Assembly: GCA_934047225.1 (NCBI GenBank)
Contig: OW203984.1
Span: 8,999,201-9,063,200, forward strand
Source of the DNA: Ypsolopha sequella
Taxonomy: Eukaryota > Arthropoda > Insecta > Lepidoptera > Ypsolophidae
Length of the DNA stretch: 64,000 nucleotides
Reading direction: 5' to 3'
Notes under the pieces: model-generated
Told to the model about the DNA's origin: nothing
The model's input: only the letters and a program-made list of their open reading frames with translations
Database searches by the model: none
Program-made: the position numbers and the translations under genes
Shown here: positions 22,654 to 33,907 of the stretch, one piece after another
Layout: each line of letters starts with the position of its first letter
Position numbering within the stretch: the stretch's first letter is position 1

Positions 22654-22923
22654 ATAATAGGCCCTCTGGTCCTAGATACTGTTGAAACTCACTTAATAAA
22701 ATATAATTGCAGTCCATATATCATTCCAAATTGTCAAACCAGGAGAATTAGTGTCGAAAAAGTCGTCATTTCAATAAATATTTGTATCAAGCCGAATTGC
22801 TCCAATCACGTTTCTGTTCAGCAGGTCTCTAGAAAAATATTCCAAAAATAATATAAAATTTAATCAAATTAATACATTATTTACTGAAGTAGATATGCAA
22901 GTTCTAAAAGTGTCGATCTTTTT

Positions 22924-23125
22924 TCCGTAGCGCCTTAACGGTGCTTAATAAAACGGTCTCAGTATTAAAATACAGATTCGATCCCTGCTCGGTCAAGCAT
23001 GCACCAATGAACTTTTTGGAATTTATATGTATAGTAGGTATTTGTACTTGCTGAACGGTGAAGGAAAACACTATGAAGTAAACCTGCATGCCCTAAAAAA
23101 TGTGTATTTATGCCCGAAGTACGTC
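22924..23125 (+). mobile_element. tRNA-derived SINE, copy B (degenerate)
   Basis: The head has a box-A-like CCGTAGCGCCTTAACGGTGC and a box-B-like AGATTCGATCCC. The body then follows that of 50221-50568: CAAGCATGCACCAATGAACT, TTGGAATTTATATG, ACTTGCTGAACGGTGAAGG, CTGCATGCCCTAAAA and GCCCGAAGTACG. It lacks the CGTGAGGAAACC block in intact form. Sequence after about 23125 is not clearly SINE. The head is too worn to assign a parental tRNA. Confidence 0.75.
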
Positions 23126-23400
23126 GAAAAGGTGCACTCTATCACGTTGTGACGGGAATACGTCGGTAAAAAGAGGGTATACGAGTTAATTCCCATACAA
23201 CCAAACTCGGCCGCGGCGGCTGAAATTTCGGTAACATAGAAATCTGCACTTGGAATATGGTCGTAGAGTCGCAATAGTTAATACTCTTTGCGGATGTGTG
23301 AAGTTTTAGCCGCAAAATGTAGAAGTATAGTCTTAACTATGCATCTAAAATTGTGTGAGACAAATTTTGGATGCGATGTTCCGTAAATATTATCACATTG

Positions 23401-23925
23401 TTTCTACATCGCATTAACAAGAACAAAACTATCCGAAAGTGTTTACAGTATAACTACATGTTGACTGTTAATGTTACTGATCGGTGTTTAATAGTTCCTT
23501 AAAAATGTGTAAACTAGTTCACACTATGCTTCTACATTGCTACTACATCGTAATAACAAGAACAAAACTATCCGAAAGTGTTCACAGTATAACAACATGG
23601 TTACTGTTAATATTACTAAACGGTGTTTAATAGTTCCTTAAAAATGTGTAAACTAGTTCACACTATGCTTCTACATTGCTACTACATCGTAATAACAAGA
23701 ACAAAACTATCGGAAAGTGTTCACAGTATAACAACATGGTTACTGTTAATATTACTAAACGGTGTTTAATAGTTCTTTAAAAATGTGTAAACTAGTTCAC
23801 ATTATGCTTCTACACTGCTACTACATTATCCGAAAGTGCTCACAGTATAACTACATTGTTCCTGTTTATACTACTAAGCTGTGTTTAAATAGTTCTTTAA
23901 AAATGTGGAAACTAGGTTTTGTTAT
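23401..23925. repeat. 139-bp minisatellite, about 3.8 units
   Basis: GAACAAAACTATCCGAAAGT starts at 23421, 23560 and 23699 (period 139). A fourth, shorter unit lacks about 22 bp at CATTATCCGAAAG near 23825. Units 2 and 3 are nearly identical while units 1 and 4 are more diverged, as expected when an array is homogenised in its centre. No coding frame was seen. Confidence 0.9.
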
Positions 23926-24237
23926 CGAAACTGAGTCGTAACCGTTAGGTGATCAGAGAATATTAGATTTCTTTTACAAAAAAGTAAGTTCTTGCCAACC
24001 TTTTGTTCTGAACTCATTTGAAATCTTTGATTGAATTACGTTTGGATTTACCATGAGGAAATTTTGTGAGCATTCAACGACTTATTACCGATTTACCTAT
24101 ATTATAAACACAACAGTAGTTTCAAAATGAATTTTTCCTACCTACCACATGATTGTCACTTTATGTATCAAAAGTAAATCAAAGTTGGATAAAAATTAAA
24201 AATCCCTTTTAATTTGTGTAAGTAGGAGTATTTTTAA
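23926..24237. other. unassigned DNA
   Basis: Nothing was recognised in this stretch. Confidence 0.5.
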
Positions 24238-25021
24238 CCGACATCAAAAAAAGCAGGAGGTTCTCAATACGACTGTATTTCTTTTTTGGCTTTGTTACTC
24301 TATAACTCCGTCATTTCTGAACCGATTTGAATAATTCTTTTTTTGTTTGCAAGAATGTACTTTCAGGTAGGTCCCATTTTGGGTTTAGTCATGATCTGAT
24401 GAAGGTCTTCAGAGATAAGCAGTAAAACTCCTCAGAAAATGACAGCATACCTCTCAAAATTGAGGTAATTGCTTTGTGCCTGGGTGCTGATTACAAGCTT
24501 TTACTTGAAAATCGACATTCTTCCACCTGACCTTCGATCCTGGCTTCATCACCATATTCACCATAGAACTCTTCAACGGATCAGAGCACATAACTCGAGA
24601 TTGCGGCAATCACTGCGTTAGGGTGCCGATACAAGGGTATTACTTGGAGATTATCAGAATACCCACCTGACCTACGATCCTGGCTTCATCACCATAGAAC
24701 TCCTCAACGGATGATAGCACATAACTTTGGATTGCGGCAACCAGTTTGTGTTAGGGTGCTCATTGCAGGGCATTGCTGAAAATTGCCAGTGTACCCACCT
24801 GACCTTCGATCTTGGCTTCATCACCGTAGAACTCTTCAACGGATGACAGCACATAACTCGAGATTGTGGTAATCATGTTGTGTTAGGGTGCTGATAGCAG
24901 GAAGCTACTCAAACATGGCTACTTGTACTCACTTGAACTTCATTTCATATTAACACCACGTTTGCAAGAACTACCCATACCTCACAATTTAACCCAGCAA
25001 CACTAAAAAATGTGATATAAA
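24238..25021 (+). mobile_element. dispersed repeat (AACCGAC.TCAAAAAA type) with internal minisatellite
   Basis: The start ACCGACATCAAAAAAAGCAG followed by GAGGTTCTCAATACGACTG is one I recall from many lepidopteran non-coding regions. Inside it, a unit of 132-140 bp is tandemly repeated: CACCTGACCT begins at 24524, 24664 and 24796, each followed by GGCTTCATCACC, AACTC.TCAACGGAT and AGCACATAACT. No frame is conserved across units, so a protein repeat is unlikely. Confidence 0.7.
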
Positions 25022-25375
25022 ATAAACTTTTAACAAAAAATTCGTAACCGACTTTAATAGTAACCGCATTCATTCACTAAAAAGTTAATAATAATTCTAT
25101 AAAGACCGATGGTACCAAAGCAACACTTTTGCCGACTTCTTTCTTCCTGAAACATTATGTTATCTAGAAGTCAGCGTATTTCCTACGATATAGCAACATA
25201 AAAACCAATATAAGAACTCCGACTTCTAGATAAAATAACGTTTCAGGAAGAAAAAAGTCGGCAAAGGTGTTGCTTCGGTACCATCGGTCTTTATAGAATT
25301 ATTATTAACTTTTTAGTGAATGACTGCTGTTACTATTGAAGTCTGTTACTATTTTTTTGTTAAAAGTTCATTTTT
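25022..25375. mobile_element. MITE with about 150 bp TIRs
   Basis: The left arm 25022-25173 (AACTTTTAACAAAAAATTCG...TATAAAGACCGATGGTACC...CGACTTCTTTCTTCCTGAAAC) is an inverted copy of the right arm 25222-25375, with a 48 bp loop. The left arm begins next to the minisatellite-bearing repeat and carries its own TAACCGACTTTAATAG motif. There is no coding capacity. Confidence 0.85.
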
Positions 25376-27178
25376 AGTGCACCTGCTCAAAATATGCTAG
25401 ATTTTGTGCCTGTATCACATGCGCAGTGTTTTATTTTTCAATCACTAGCACCATCTAGAGGATAACATTAGCATCGTTTAAGTAAGCACTCTGTGGACTT
25501 GTTTTGCATATCGTTTTGTTGGTATTTCTGGAAGTAACCGGATTAATTTAAAACGGGTTATGACTGAAAGAACAAACTGAAACAACGTCCACGTCTAAAC
25601 CGTCTTATAATTGTTGTAGAGTATAAATTAAATATATCGTAGAATTTATTATTATTATTATGTCATTTTCGCAGATGTATTAAAAAACGTCGTTTGATAC
25701 ACGTGCGAGTGTAGATATCTCTTGTCCTATTTTTGCCTCGACTTGAAATATCGACCATCTCGCACTAGCATCAAAATATATTATTACCTATTTAGACTGA
25801 TTTAAGAAAGTGGAAAATAAAAGACTTATTCTTTCAAATACAGTTTTATTTTGAATATATTTACCGAAAACTTGTCACTGTTAAATCACCGTAAAATCAA
25901 TCCCGTTTGTGACCCCTAATTATGGGAAACTAATTTTCTTTTACGTTTCTAAAAACACTTTTGAAATTATTATACTAATATTTCCTTCATTCATCAAGTT
26001 TTTTAAGTAAGCACGTTTTGTTTGCGAAACAATCAATTTTGTGAATCATACTCGTATCTCGAACACTTGAAAAAAATTACGAAAGGTTTTGTGGCCTCTA
26101 ATTCTGGGGAACTTCTCCTGTGTGTGGCTTTGGCTGAACTTCGTAGCTGATGTGGATCTGAAAAAATATCAAGAAAATATTTTAATTACTTGAGCCCCAA
26201 AAATCAAAAGCCCCAAATGCTAACCTCACTTGCACGTGGAGCACCCTGATAGCTAGGGCTTGCATTTGAATATTCTAATAATGAAATGGTTCAAATATTC
26301 GAATATAAAATTACTGTGTAAAAAAAAACGTGCCGTTACCGTGCAAAATTATAAAAGCACCCTATTGCGTGACCTCCGGCAGCTGTCCTAAATGCCGGCT
26401 CCGGCACCCGCCCCAAGTGCTGGATCCGGCAGCCGGAGCACTTCCAACTTATAAACGATAAATTGTAATCAACGTACGTATATTGCAATTCTTAAAGGGC
26501 CTATTAATGAATATATTATAATGAAACAAGAGCTTTATTTTCAAAAATACAAACAACAAAGAAGATAAAAGTTAATGGTCTTCTTGATGTAATCAATCAA
26601 GTAGTGTAATCAACTTACTATCAACAGACAGTAATACATTTAACCACAGATGTAAATATTGGGGCAAATAAAATGTTTGGAGCCACTGACATCGGATTAG
26701 CACGGCAGCCATAGTAGAATTTGTTACTGAAATACACTTTGGTGTGCACTATGTTACTAAGGCATGCAACTCCCTTATGAAATCAAAATAAACCAAATTT
26801 ACAGCTATATACTTTATAATATAATGAAATTAGATCCAAACACATCATACTGAACGATTTGCTAGCAACATACACATACATATTTATTGCATGTTTTTAT
26901 TTATGCAAAATAATGAAAAATAACTAAAGATTTGGCTTACCTCTCATTATTTCACGGGTGCTCCTGTTTTTTTGGGATTTTCTTTCCAAATTAGGCGATG
27001 AACTAGATTGCGCACTTTGTCAAACGCATAAATAACTTAAAAACAGGCATAGGTATATAACAATGAAAATAACAAATGGCTGCGGTAAAGTTGACATGAC
27101 AGTTAGTAAATAAAACATTGGCACACAATTCGATTTTTCGTTTCTCGTTGTCATTCAATCATGCGAGCATAATTTTGT
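25376..27178. other. unassigned DNA with a GC-rich island
   Basis: No gene was recognised. 26374-26451 is a sharp GC-rich island with imperfect repeats of CCGGC(A/T)(C/G) (AATGCCGGCTCCGGCACC, GGATCCGGCAGCCGGAGC). GATACACGTGCGAGTGTAGA near 25697 loosely resembles 41908. Confidence 0.4.
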
Positions 27179-27270
27179 AACAATGTGGTAAAAAGTTTCT
27201 ACAACTTTACAACATATTCACCAAAATTTCGTAACAACCTGGTAACCAAGCTTCTACAACTTTACAACAT
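27179..27270. repeat. 54-bp-spaced direct duplication
   Basis: AGTTTCTACAACTTTACAAC (first copy) and AGCTTCTACAACTTTACAAC (second copy) lie in units starting at 27179 (AACAATGTGGTAA) and 27233 (AACAACCTGGTAA). This is a simple two-unit tandem duplication. Confidence 0.75.
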
Positions 27271-27770
27271 GGTGTATATACCACAACCAAATGTATGTTT
27301 CGGAACTTCCCCACTTGTTGACGTAACGACGAAACTAAGCGGTCAGAGCGGCGAAATTTGTTACTTGGGTTGTAACACAGAAATGTAGCAGTTACGACGT
27401 TGCAACCAAAATGGTTGTATGGGTTGTTCTATTGATTGCCCACACGCAGAAAAACCTCTGAAACCCCTATATGTTTTACGTGAAGAGATTTTTTTTTTTT
27501 TGATAATTGTTTGTCAATGGCGACTTTACTGTACAATCGTCTGCTGTTTGAGTTATATATTGTTATGCTTCATAATTGGATAAAAGTTATTAATCGGTTA
27601 GCAAGTGCCACGATCCTAATGTTTTTCCATTTTGTAGACCCGTTATGCTCTATTCCGAACGCAAAGGGACTTGCTTGATATAGCAAGCGCAGCGGGCGCG
27701 CGGACTCGGGACACTGCGTTGGCGTTGCTAGTCAATGTGAATATATACGCAACGTGGCGGGCGCTTGTTA
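27271..27770. other. unassigned DNA, locally GC-richer
   Basis: No gene was recognised. 27655-27735 (GCAAGCGCAGCGGGCGCGCG) is less AT-rich than its surroundings and abuts the MITE downstream. Confidence 0.45.
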
Positions 27771-28024
27771 TACAAGGTGAATTTGTGAACATCGTCTTGA
27801 GCCTTGGTGAGTGATCAGCATCATGAATCAATAACGACTTTTGTTAAATTCATAAAAAGAAATTTCGACTCCCCATAGTGATTCACTCAGGACTGGGAGT
27901 GAATTACTATGGGAAGCCGAAATTTCATTAACGAATTTCACAAAAATTGGTACCTATTCATGATGCTGATCACTTACCAAGCCTCCAGTGTGAATTTGGA
28001 CGATGATCAAAAAGTCACCTTGTA
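27771..28024. mobile_element. MITE with nested inverted repeat (254 bp)
   Basis: TACAAGGTGA...GTGATCAGCATCATGAAT on the left pairs with ATTCATGATGCTGATCAC...AAGTCACCTTGTA on the right. An inner inverted pair, TCGACTCCCCATAGTGATTC against GAATTACTATGGGAAGCCGA, tightens the centre. A fragment of the right arm (CAGTGTGAATTTGGA) recurs at 32168-32185. There is no coding capacity. Confidence 0.8.
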
Positions 28025-28619
28025 TTTCGTTCCATTGAGCGCCATACATTTTGCCTTCACAGCGTCCTATACATCGCTCGAGGCGCTTTTTATATAAAGT
28101 CCCACCCAAATACGCGTTGGTAGCAGCGTATGTATTCAACTTGATGACAACGCTACGAGATTGTTCACATAACATTAAATTATGTGGGAATAAACTTTGA
28201 TAACAAAGTTTTGAACTTTTGACAGAGTACCAGAAACAGCTACTCATTAGAAGAAGGAAGGTTTAGGTGTTACTCAAGAGATTTGTGTCACATTATCGCA
28301 GCACTAAAACCAAGACACGTATTACACTTACCATTAGTGGAAGCCGTTTCTCCGCCACAACCTCTGAATAACTAACCGTGTCAGAATCTAACTTGACACT
28401 GGCAAAAAAACCCCTCCTGCCAAAATAATTCATATAAACATGTACAACAAGGCCAAGTTACATTGAGACCCAGCTTTTGTTGTCCTGCCTGGAAGCGCTC
28501 ATACTACAGATATTACCTCTCACTCAAAGGTCTCAAAAAATCGATTAGATTATACTAAATAGGAATGTTTGCGGAAGCACGAGTGTGTGACACAGGATTG
28601 CATATTTCGTGTTTGATAG
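28025..28619. other. unassigned DNA
   Basis: No gene was recognised. The open frame on the minus strand 28247-27954 runs across the MITE and is probably accidental. Confidence 0.45.
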
Positions 28620-28815
28620 ATAAAAGCTTTATTCAATGCCTCTTACAAAAAAACACAAGAGAGATTACATTTAGGGATTAAAATGTAACATATACATTAT
28701 AATCCTTAAAATAATAACAATCTTTGATACAGAGGCTGAAAGGGCGCTAGCTCAGCATACGGCACAGAATAATTTGTGACACTGATATTCTGCCAGTACC
28801 ATGCATTAAAAGATC
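28620..28815 (-). mobile_element. LINE 3' end candidate
   Basis: On the minus strand, a frame reads NYSVPYAELAPFQPLYQRLL and stops at about 28713. It is followed by a 3' UTR containing TCTTGTGTTTTTTTGTAAGA and the AATAAAGCTTTTATC tail. This is the layout of a truncated LINE (last residues, short UTR, AATAAA). The peptide is too short to assign a clade. Confidence 0.4.
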
Positions 28816-29219
28816 TATGTCGGTTAATCAAATTAAGACAATGAACTCATAAATTTATACAACTAGATGACAATTTCTACAACTACTAATTTCCATGACT
28901 CTTTGAACATTAGCCATTTTGGAATCGGAAGGGTAAATATACTTAAGTAACATTTAATAAATTTGACAATTACAAAAATAAAGTAAACACATATAATGAG
29001 AAAAGGGAGAGGCAGAAGAGGCCTATTTATCACCATTTGTACGATTTTCCACTAAGTATGCTGTTTTTGTTAGTCTATAAGATACAGTTTGTAATGCAAC
29101 TTGAATGTTGCTATTGACACGTGTAACAACAGGATAAAAAAAGCTTTATCTGACAGCTTTTAGGTACTAAAATGTATCGACGATGGCTTGAGAAAGCTGC
29201 ACAAGTCTGAAGTCCGTTT
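28816..29219. other. unassigned DNA
   Basis: No gene or element end was recognised. Confidence 0.5.
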
Positions 29220-29361
29220 AGTTGTTTGTTTGTGTTTGTTTTATTATTATTATTTTTTAATCTCCGACATTGTGACTTATTGAATTGTAAGTTGTAAATT
29301 TTAATGTGACTTGAATATGGACAGAACAGTCTGAAATAAAGATTTATTATTGTTATTATTA
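29220..29361 (+). mobile_element. retroelement 3' tail
   Basis: GAACAGTCTGAAATAAAGAT is followed by a TTATTATTGTTATTATTAT simple-repeat tail. The same architecture ends the LINE at 41569-41597 (AATAAAGAATTTTATTATTA). Only a 3' UTR is present. Confidence 0.5.
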
Positions 29362-29942
29362 TACAACTATATCAAAGAAAATACTATATAAGTTTGAAAT
29401 CAGGTCCAATTTTTAGTTTTATTTTGACAGTTTTGTTGTTCCGTGGAAGTTGTTTAGTATGCATTATAATCAGGGATAGGATAATCGGATCGATATACAG
29501 GTTGTAATCGTTAAGTGTGACCAGGCGATTATTCCGTAACTATTAAAGGTATCAAAACAAATCAAACTGATATCATTAAAAATTGAAATTACATCAATGA
29601 CTTTTTGAAAATCAAACGAGAAGTATCCAAAATTTTGACATTAAACATTCCCATACATTTAGTATGAGATTAGTAGAAAGGTTTTAGTTTCCTTATTTTA
29701 AGTGGTCTAGTACTAATTTTACCTTAATCTCATTTTATGATTACGTATGATATGATAATAATGATTTTCAAGTAGATACACGTGACACCCGACATTTCGA
29801 GGCAGTTGCATGTCTCGTGGTCTAATCGTGGTCGTTGTCTAATCAAGAAACATCCCAATAATAATCAATCGGGTTGATGATTTCAAATTCACTTAGATTA
29901 AATTATGTTATGGTGTGTTTCGAGATTAAGGTTTAATAAGCC
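29362..29942. other. unassigned DNA with palindrome-family scrap
   Basis: Positions 29785-29820 (CACCCGACATTTCGAGGCAG, then TTGCATGTCTCGTGGTCTA) match one arm of the large palindrome at 56820-57064. The rest is unassigned. Confidence 0.5.
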
Positions 29943-30217
29943 GTATTTTAGAACTTGTGGTCTAAAAAACAACATCATGATGAAAATTTTTACGAAAAAG
30001 CTGCAAATTCCATTTGCCTTCTTGTGACGTCACTTGAGAAATGGCTTTTAGAAATGTGTCCTTCGCTATCAAGATAAATTTATAATAATTTGCTGCCAAC
30101 TGATTTGGCAGATGGATGACAGAATACCAAAATAATGAAAACTACGTACAAAAACGGCGTATATCCTCTGAAAAAAAAATGAAAAAAGGAAAATCTTTTA
30201 GAAAATAAGCTAGGGGA
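29943..30217 (+). repeat. dispersed repeat, copy A
   Basis: GTATTTTAGAACTTGTGGTC, TGACGTCACTTGAGAAATGG, TCAAGATAAATTTATAATAA and AAATAAGCTAGGGG recur in the same order at 36631-37034. The copy there has about 145 bp of extra sequence, so this one approximates its pre-insertion state. It is non-coding. Confidence 0.8.
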
Positions 30218-30406
30218 ATTTTCTTCCACATTGAGGCCAGTTATTGGGAAATTTAAATTGCGGGATTTCTTTCTTAGTGAATCTCCTGTGACTGTGTGCC
30301 GTGTGAAACAGATAACAATTAATTTTATACTACACCTGCTCGGAAAGTACCTTCTTACTTTTTTGAAAACGATGCAGAAAATACGTCATTACTGTCATAC
30401 AAATAT

Positions 30407-30494
30407 GCGGGCGGAAAAAGTGTATGAAAATTCATTGTTAACGTGCTTGAGCGGGCAGAAAAAGTATATGCAAATCCATTGTTAACGTGCTTTT
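30407..30494. repeat. 44-bp tandem duplication
   Basis: GCGGGCGGAAAAAGTGTATG... at 30407 is repeated at 30451 as GCGGGCAGAAAAAGTATATG..., each ending ATTGTTAACGTGCTT. There are two units only. Confidence 0.85.
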
Positions 30495-30527
30495 TTTTTA
30501 AATAAATAAAGAATGAGGAAGTGGCCA

Positions 30528-30588
30528 AGTGGCCAGTATTATTTTGCGAACTCGTACATAAAACTCGAAAAATGATACTGGCCACTTG
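30528..30588. repeat. small hairpin
   Basis: AAGTGGCCAGTATTATTTTG on the left pairs with AAAAATGATACTGGCCACTT on the right. The arms are about 22 bp with a loop under 20 bp. It may be a very short MITE derivative. Confidence 0.6.
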
Positions 30589-33047
30589 CTTTTCCTGTAC
30601 ATAATAAAAAATAAGAAGGAAATAAAAAGTGACAATCGCACGCGAGTCAGTCGGTTTCTTTTATTGTATCTTGAAAAAAAGTAAAATTATACTATTTCCT
30701 CGCAGGTTTAGCCTATAAAGCACTATGTATCATTCGGGAGAAAGTGCGATTCCCAACCCGTGTGTATTGAGGCCCTTGGCTTCGCCTCGGGCCTCAAACT
30801 ACACCCTCGTTGGTAATCTTCTCCTTTCTTCCCTCGGTGAACAATGTACTATTAAAGATTTTACGGGTATAATGAAATGTTTTTACGGGTATAATGAAAG
30901 TACTTTTGTCGTCACCTGCATCCAAAGAATATATTAATACCTTCATCTCATCACTGCGCCTCGCCATACTTGCCAGTTTTCCGTAGATCATGCAACTGCA
31001 TCGAAACGTCGGGTGTCCTTTTAGCAAAAAGGTACAAAAAATGTATTGCTACCGCAATTGTATAATATATAAAAATGTGTACGAAACGTGAGAGTTAAAT
31101 GTTATATATTGTTTAGTATGATCAGTAGTTTATTCGTATTTAAGTAGTTTTTTTTTATTGTTATAATATTACTGGTTAAAAAATCTTAAAAATTAAATTT
31201 TGAATAGCAACTGAGTGAAATAAAATCTGCATCGCGTTCCAGGCTTGCCCAGTTTGAGGACCATTGGAAATAAGGAAATAATAAAATGTGAATAATTTCG
31301 CTATACAATGTAATATAAACTTATAGTAATGCCTGCAAATTTTAAGTTAATACTAAATTATATAAATCTTTGTGTTTTTATTTGTAGATAGTGTTAATAA
31401 TTTAGATGTACCTACGAACATTGTAAAATAAATAAAAAAATCGTTTTTTATTAATTTTTATTTTCTTTTTTTATTAAAAGAGACCTGTCTATTTACAACG
31501 GTTATTATTAAGTCTCCTCGTAATCACATCTTGGACATCACGTCTGAAGGCTCCGTCGTATAATGGGGGCTTTTAATGTAACGCCCATAATTTAATAGAT
31601 TGTAGAAGAATAAAAACTGGTTTCATAATAACTATCCAAAATTCATTTCATTCTTTACCACTTACAGATTTTCGTAAAATCCAAAGAAATCATGGTCACC
31701 TGAAGAAAAAAGACAATAGACCGCGCGAAGTTATTTTTGTTGTTGATCCCATTATTTTGGGCTATTTTAAATTGTTCCGTATGGGAATGGCCAGGATAAC
31801 CATAAATTCTATTTCCAAGTTACATTTTTTAATAATTTTCAACTTCTAATTTTAATTGTTTTAATATTTGAAATGCGTCCTTAATTCTAATGCTTCTTAA
31901 CAACCTCTAAAATAACTAGGGTTTGGTTAAAAGTATAGAGAGAGAGGTATGCACCAGGTGACTTTTGTTGTATTACCTAATTAATACTATAGACTAGGTA
32001 AGTGGTAAGGTTTAATGACACGTTTTGTAAAAACGCAAAATAAAACTTAGGTTTCCTATACTTAATAACCCTGAGTCGTTTAGCATAAATAGTATAAAAA
32101 GTTTTTGTCGCTTTCTACAGTAAAGGTCATTGAACCATGGTCCTGACCACTGACCGAGTCTTCAGTGTGAATTTGGATATATGTACAAAAATTACTTTAC
32201 ATAGAGAAAGAGATATTTATGTCTGCAGCTGAAAGGTCCGCCATTTGCGAAATTGGCAACAACTTCCCCTGAAAGACGCGTAATTAGCCACTCGAAACAA
32301 ATTGGCAGGGTAAGGATGAATAACAAGACTGCATCCGTAGTTGTTTGACTCGCTACATTTCTTGTGCAACTGCCTTTAAAGAAATATACTTGAGATTTTA
32401 TCTGTGTCACTACAAAAAAAGACAGATCATTTAGCACAACAAAAATATACTACTTTTTTGTTTGAAATAATTTTATATATTTTTGTAGAAATTTGTATAC
32501 TAGATCCGAATCTCAACTCAGATTTTCTCTACCTCCTAGTAACATTTCTTCAATACAGATTGAATTACAAAAATCGTAAATTTTTGCTACTTTTAGGGGG
32601 CTTCACGCTTAGAACAATTAGTTTTTCGGCTTTTATTTTCAACAATACTTCTCCACAATAGTTCTTTTTAATAGTTAGATAGAAATATGCTTGAAACAAA
32701 GCGTAATTTTCAATTTATTAACTCAAAATAATCACATTAGATTTTTCATACTATGAAATATATGGACAAACAAAGAAAGTTTTTGACCTGATGGAGGAAA
32801 TCTGGGTTCGGATTCAGATTCAGCACACGATTTCCTGTAGAAGTAGCAAAAGAATATGCAAAGAACAAAAACTATGTTGCTCTGTTATTTATGTACGAGT
32901 ATCTTTCTCGCAAATAAACGCACAAGAAGAAATTGACCTGTTCTTGAAAATTTGCAGTAAACATGTTTTCTTATTAACAAATCGCTTCGTTTCTATATTT
33001 AGGTAATTTTGTCATTTCATGCGGTTTTCACTCACATCAAGGTAGCT
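30589..33047. other. unassigned DNA with element scraps
   Basis: No gene was recognised in about 2.4 kb. GTTTTTACGGGTATAATGAA is directly duplicated near 30860-30900. 31000-31115 (GAAACGTCGGGTGTCC...AAAATGTGTACGAAACG..GAGAGTT) matches the right arm and flank of the palindrome at 56820-57064. 32150-32200 carries a fragment of the MITE at 27771. GTTTTTTATTAATTTTTATTTTC near 31444 is simple AT-rich sequence. Confidence 0.5.
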
Positions 33048-33766
33048 TTGTTAGGGTTCCGTAGTCAACAACAAAGGAACCCTTGTGTTTTCGCCATGTC
33101 CGTCTGTCTGTCTGTCTGTCCGCGACATACCTTAGAGACTATTAGTCTAGAAAGCTGTAATTTGGCATGGATATACATATTTATTACGCCAATAAAGTGG
33201 TACAGTAAAATTTTGAAAGTGTTTTTTTTTAGGGTACCTCCCCTACACGTAAAGTGGGTATGATTTCTTTTTCCCGTCTATCCTATCCCCTAGTGTGGGG
33301 TGTCGATGGATAGGTAATTTAAAAATATTGGTGGTGTGAGAAGACCATTTTTCGATCCAGGGTCCCTTTTGCGAAATATTAAGCTTAAAAGAGTTATTTT
33401 TTGTTAGAGTCAAGTGTCCCCCCCCCCTGCCAGCGAAACGGTTGTATTTGGAGACGTGAAAAAAATCACGGCAGTAGTATACATAACGAAATTAATAGGA
33501 AAACTATCACAGCTAAGTAGGCTTTGCAAGTTAACGACTAAAGATCGCGCTAAACTTTTAGGCCCCTCTATTCGCATCAGCATGAACAAAATGTATGGGC
33601 CGTTCTTGGGAAGAGCAACTTTCGAGCGTACTAGAAGTTTGGCGCGATCTGTATTAGTCGACAAACTTATAAAATGTACTTGGAGAAGAAGTCCGCATAT
33701 TGTGCAGGGCAACTACGGAACCCTACACTGCGCGTGGCTCGACACGCACTTGGCCGGTTTTTTACA
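33048..33766 (+). mobile_element. dispersed repeat (GGGTTCCGTAGTC ends), copy A
   Basis: It starts TTAGGGTTCCGTAGTCAACA with a CTGT microsatellite just inside, and ends CACACTGCGCGTGGCTCGAC then GCACTTGGCCGGTTTTTT. A second copy lies inverted at 44064-44636. The two align over CTATCACAGCTAAGTAG and AGTCCGCATATTG, with one insertion in each copy. The 122-codon frame across it is not shared by the other copy, so the element appears non-coding. I recognise the ends as a common lepidopteran repeat, class uncertain. Confidence 0.75.
33531..33663. mobile_element. small TIR insertion inside the dispersed repeat
   Basis: GACTAAAGATCGCGCTAAAC on the left and GTTTGGCGCGATCTGTATTA GTC on the right form a terminal inverted repeat of about 22 bp. 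The homologous copy at 44064-44636 runs straight through (GTTAACTTATAAAAT) at this point, so it is a true empty site and this 130 bp block is an insertion. Confidence 0.75.
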
Positions 33767-33778
33767 CCAGCTGCCATA

Positions 33779-33900
33779 TTAATAATAATATAATAATACA
33801 TTTCTTTATTGCGCAAAACTTACATACTAATTACATCAGTTGATGGGGCATCCTTTTCAATACAAAATACCTGTGACAGGATACCCCGAAATATGGTACC
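33779..33900 (-). mobile_element. LINE 3' tail (short)
   Basis: On the minus strand GCAATAAAGAAATGTATTAT is followed by a TATTATTATTA tail, the usual LINE 3' end. It lies within a 412 bp block absent from the paralogous position near 44752, so this tail and the adjacent MITE were inserted here. Confidence 0.55.
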
Positions 33901-33907
33901 ATATATA

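Noticed and set aside
23401..23925. CRISPR-like array
   Set aside because: Units are 139 bp with no short repeat/variable spacer alternation, and the sequence is eukaryotic.
24672..24854. 60-codon frame with a repeated MCCHPLKSSTVMKP-like peptide
   Set aside because: The peptide repeat merely reflects the DNA tandem repeat; unit lengths of 140 and 132 are not both multiples of three, so the frame is not maintained.
33410..33782. Open frames of 122 (+) and 100 (-) codons
   Set aside because: They run across a TIR insertion within a dispersed repeat, and the paralogous copy does not keep either frame.
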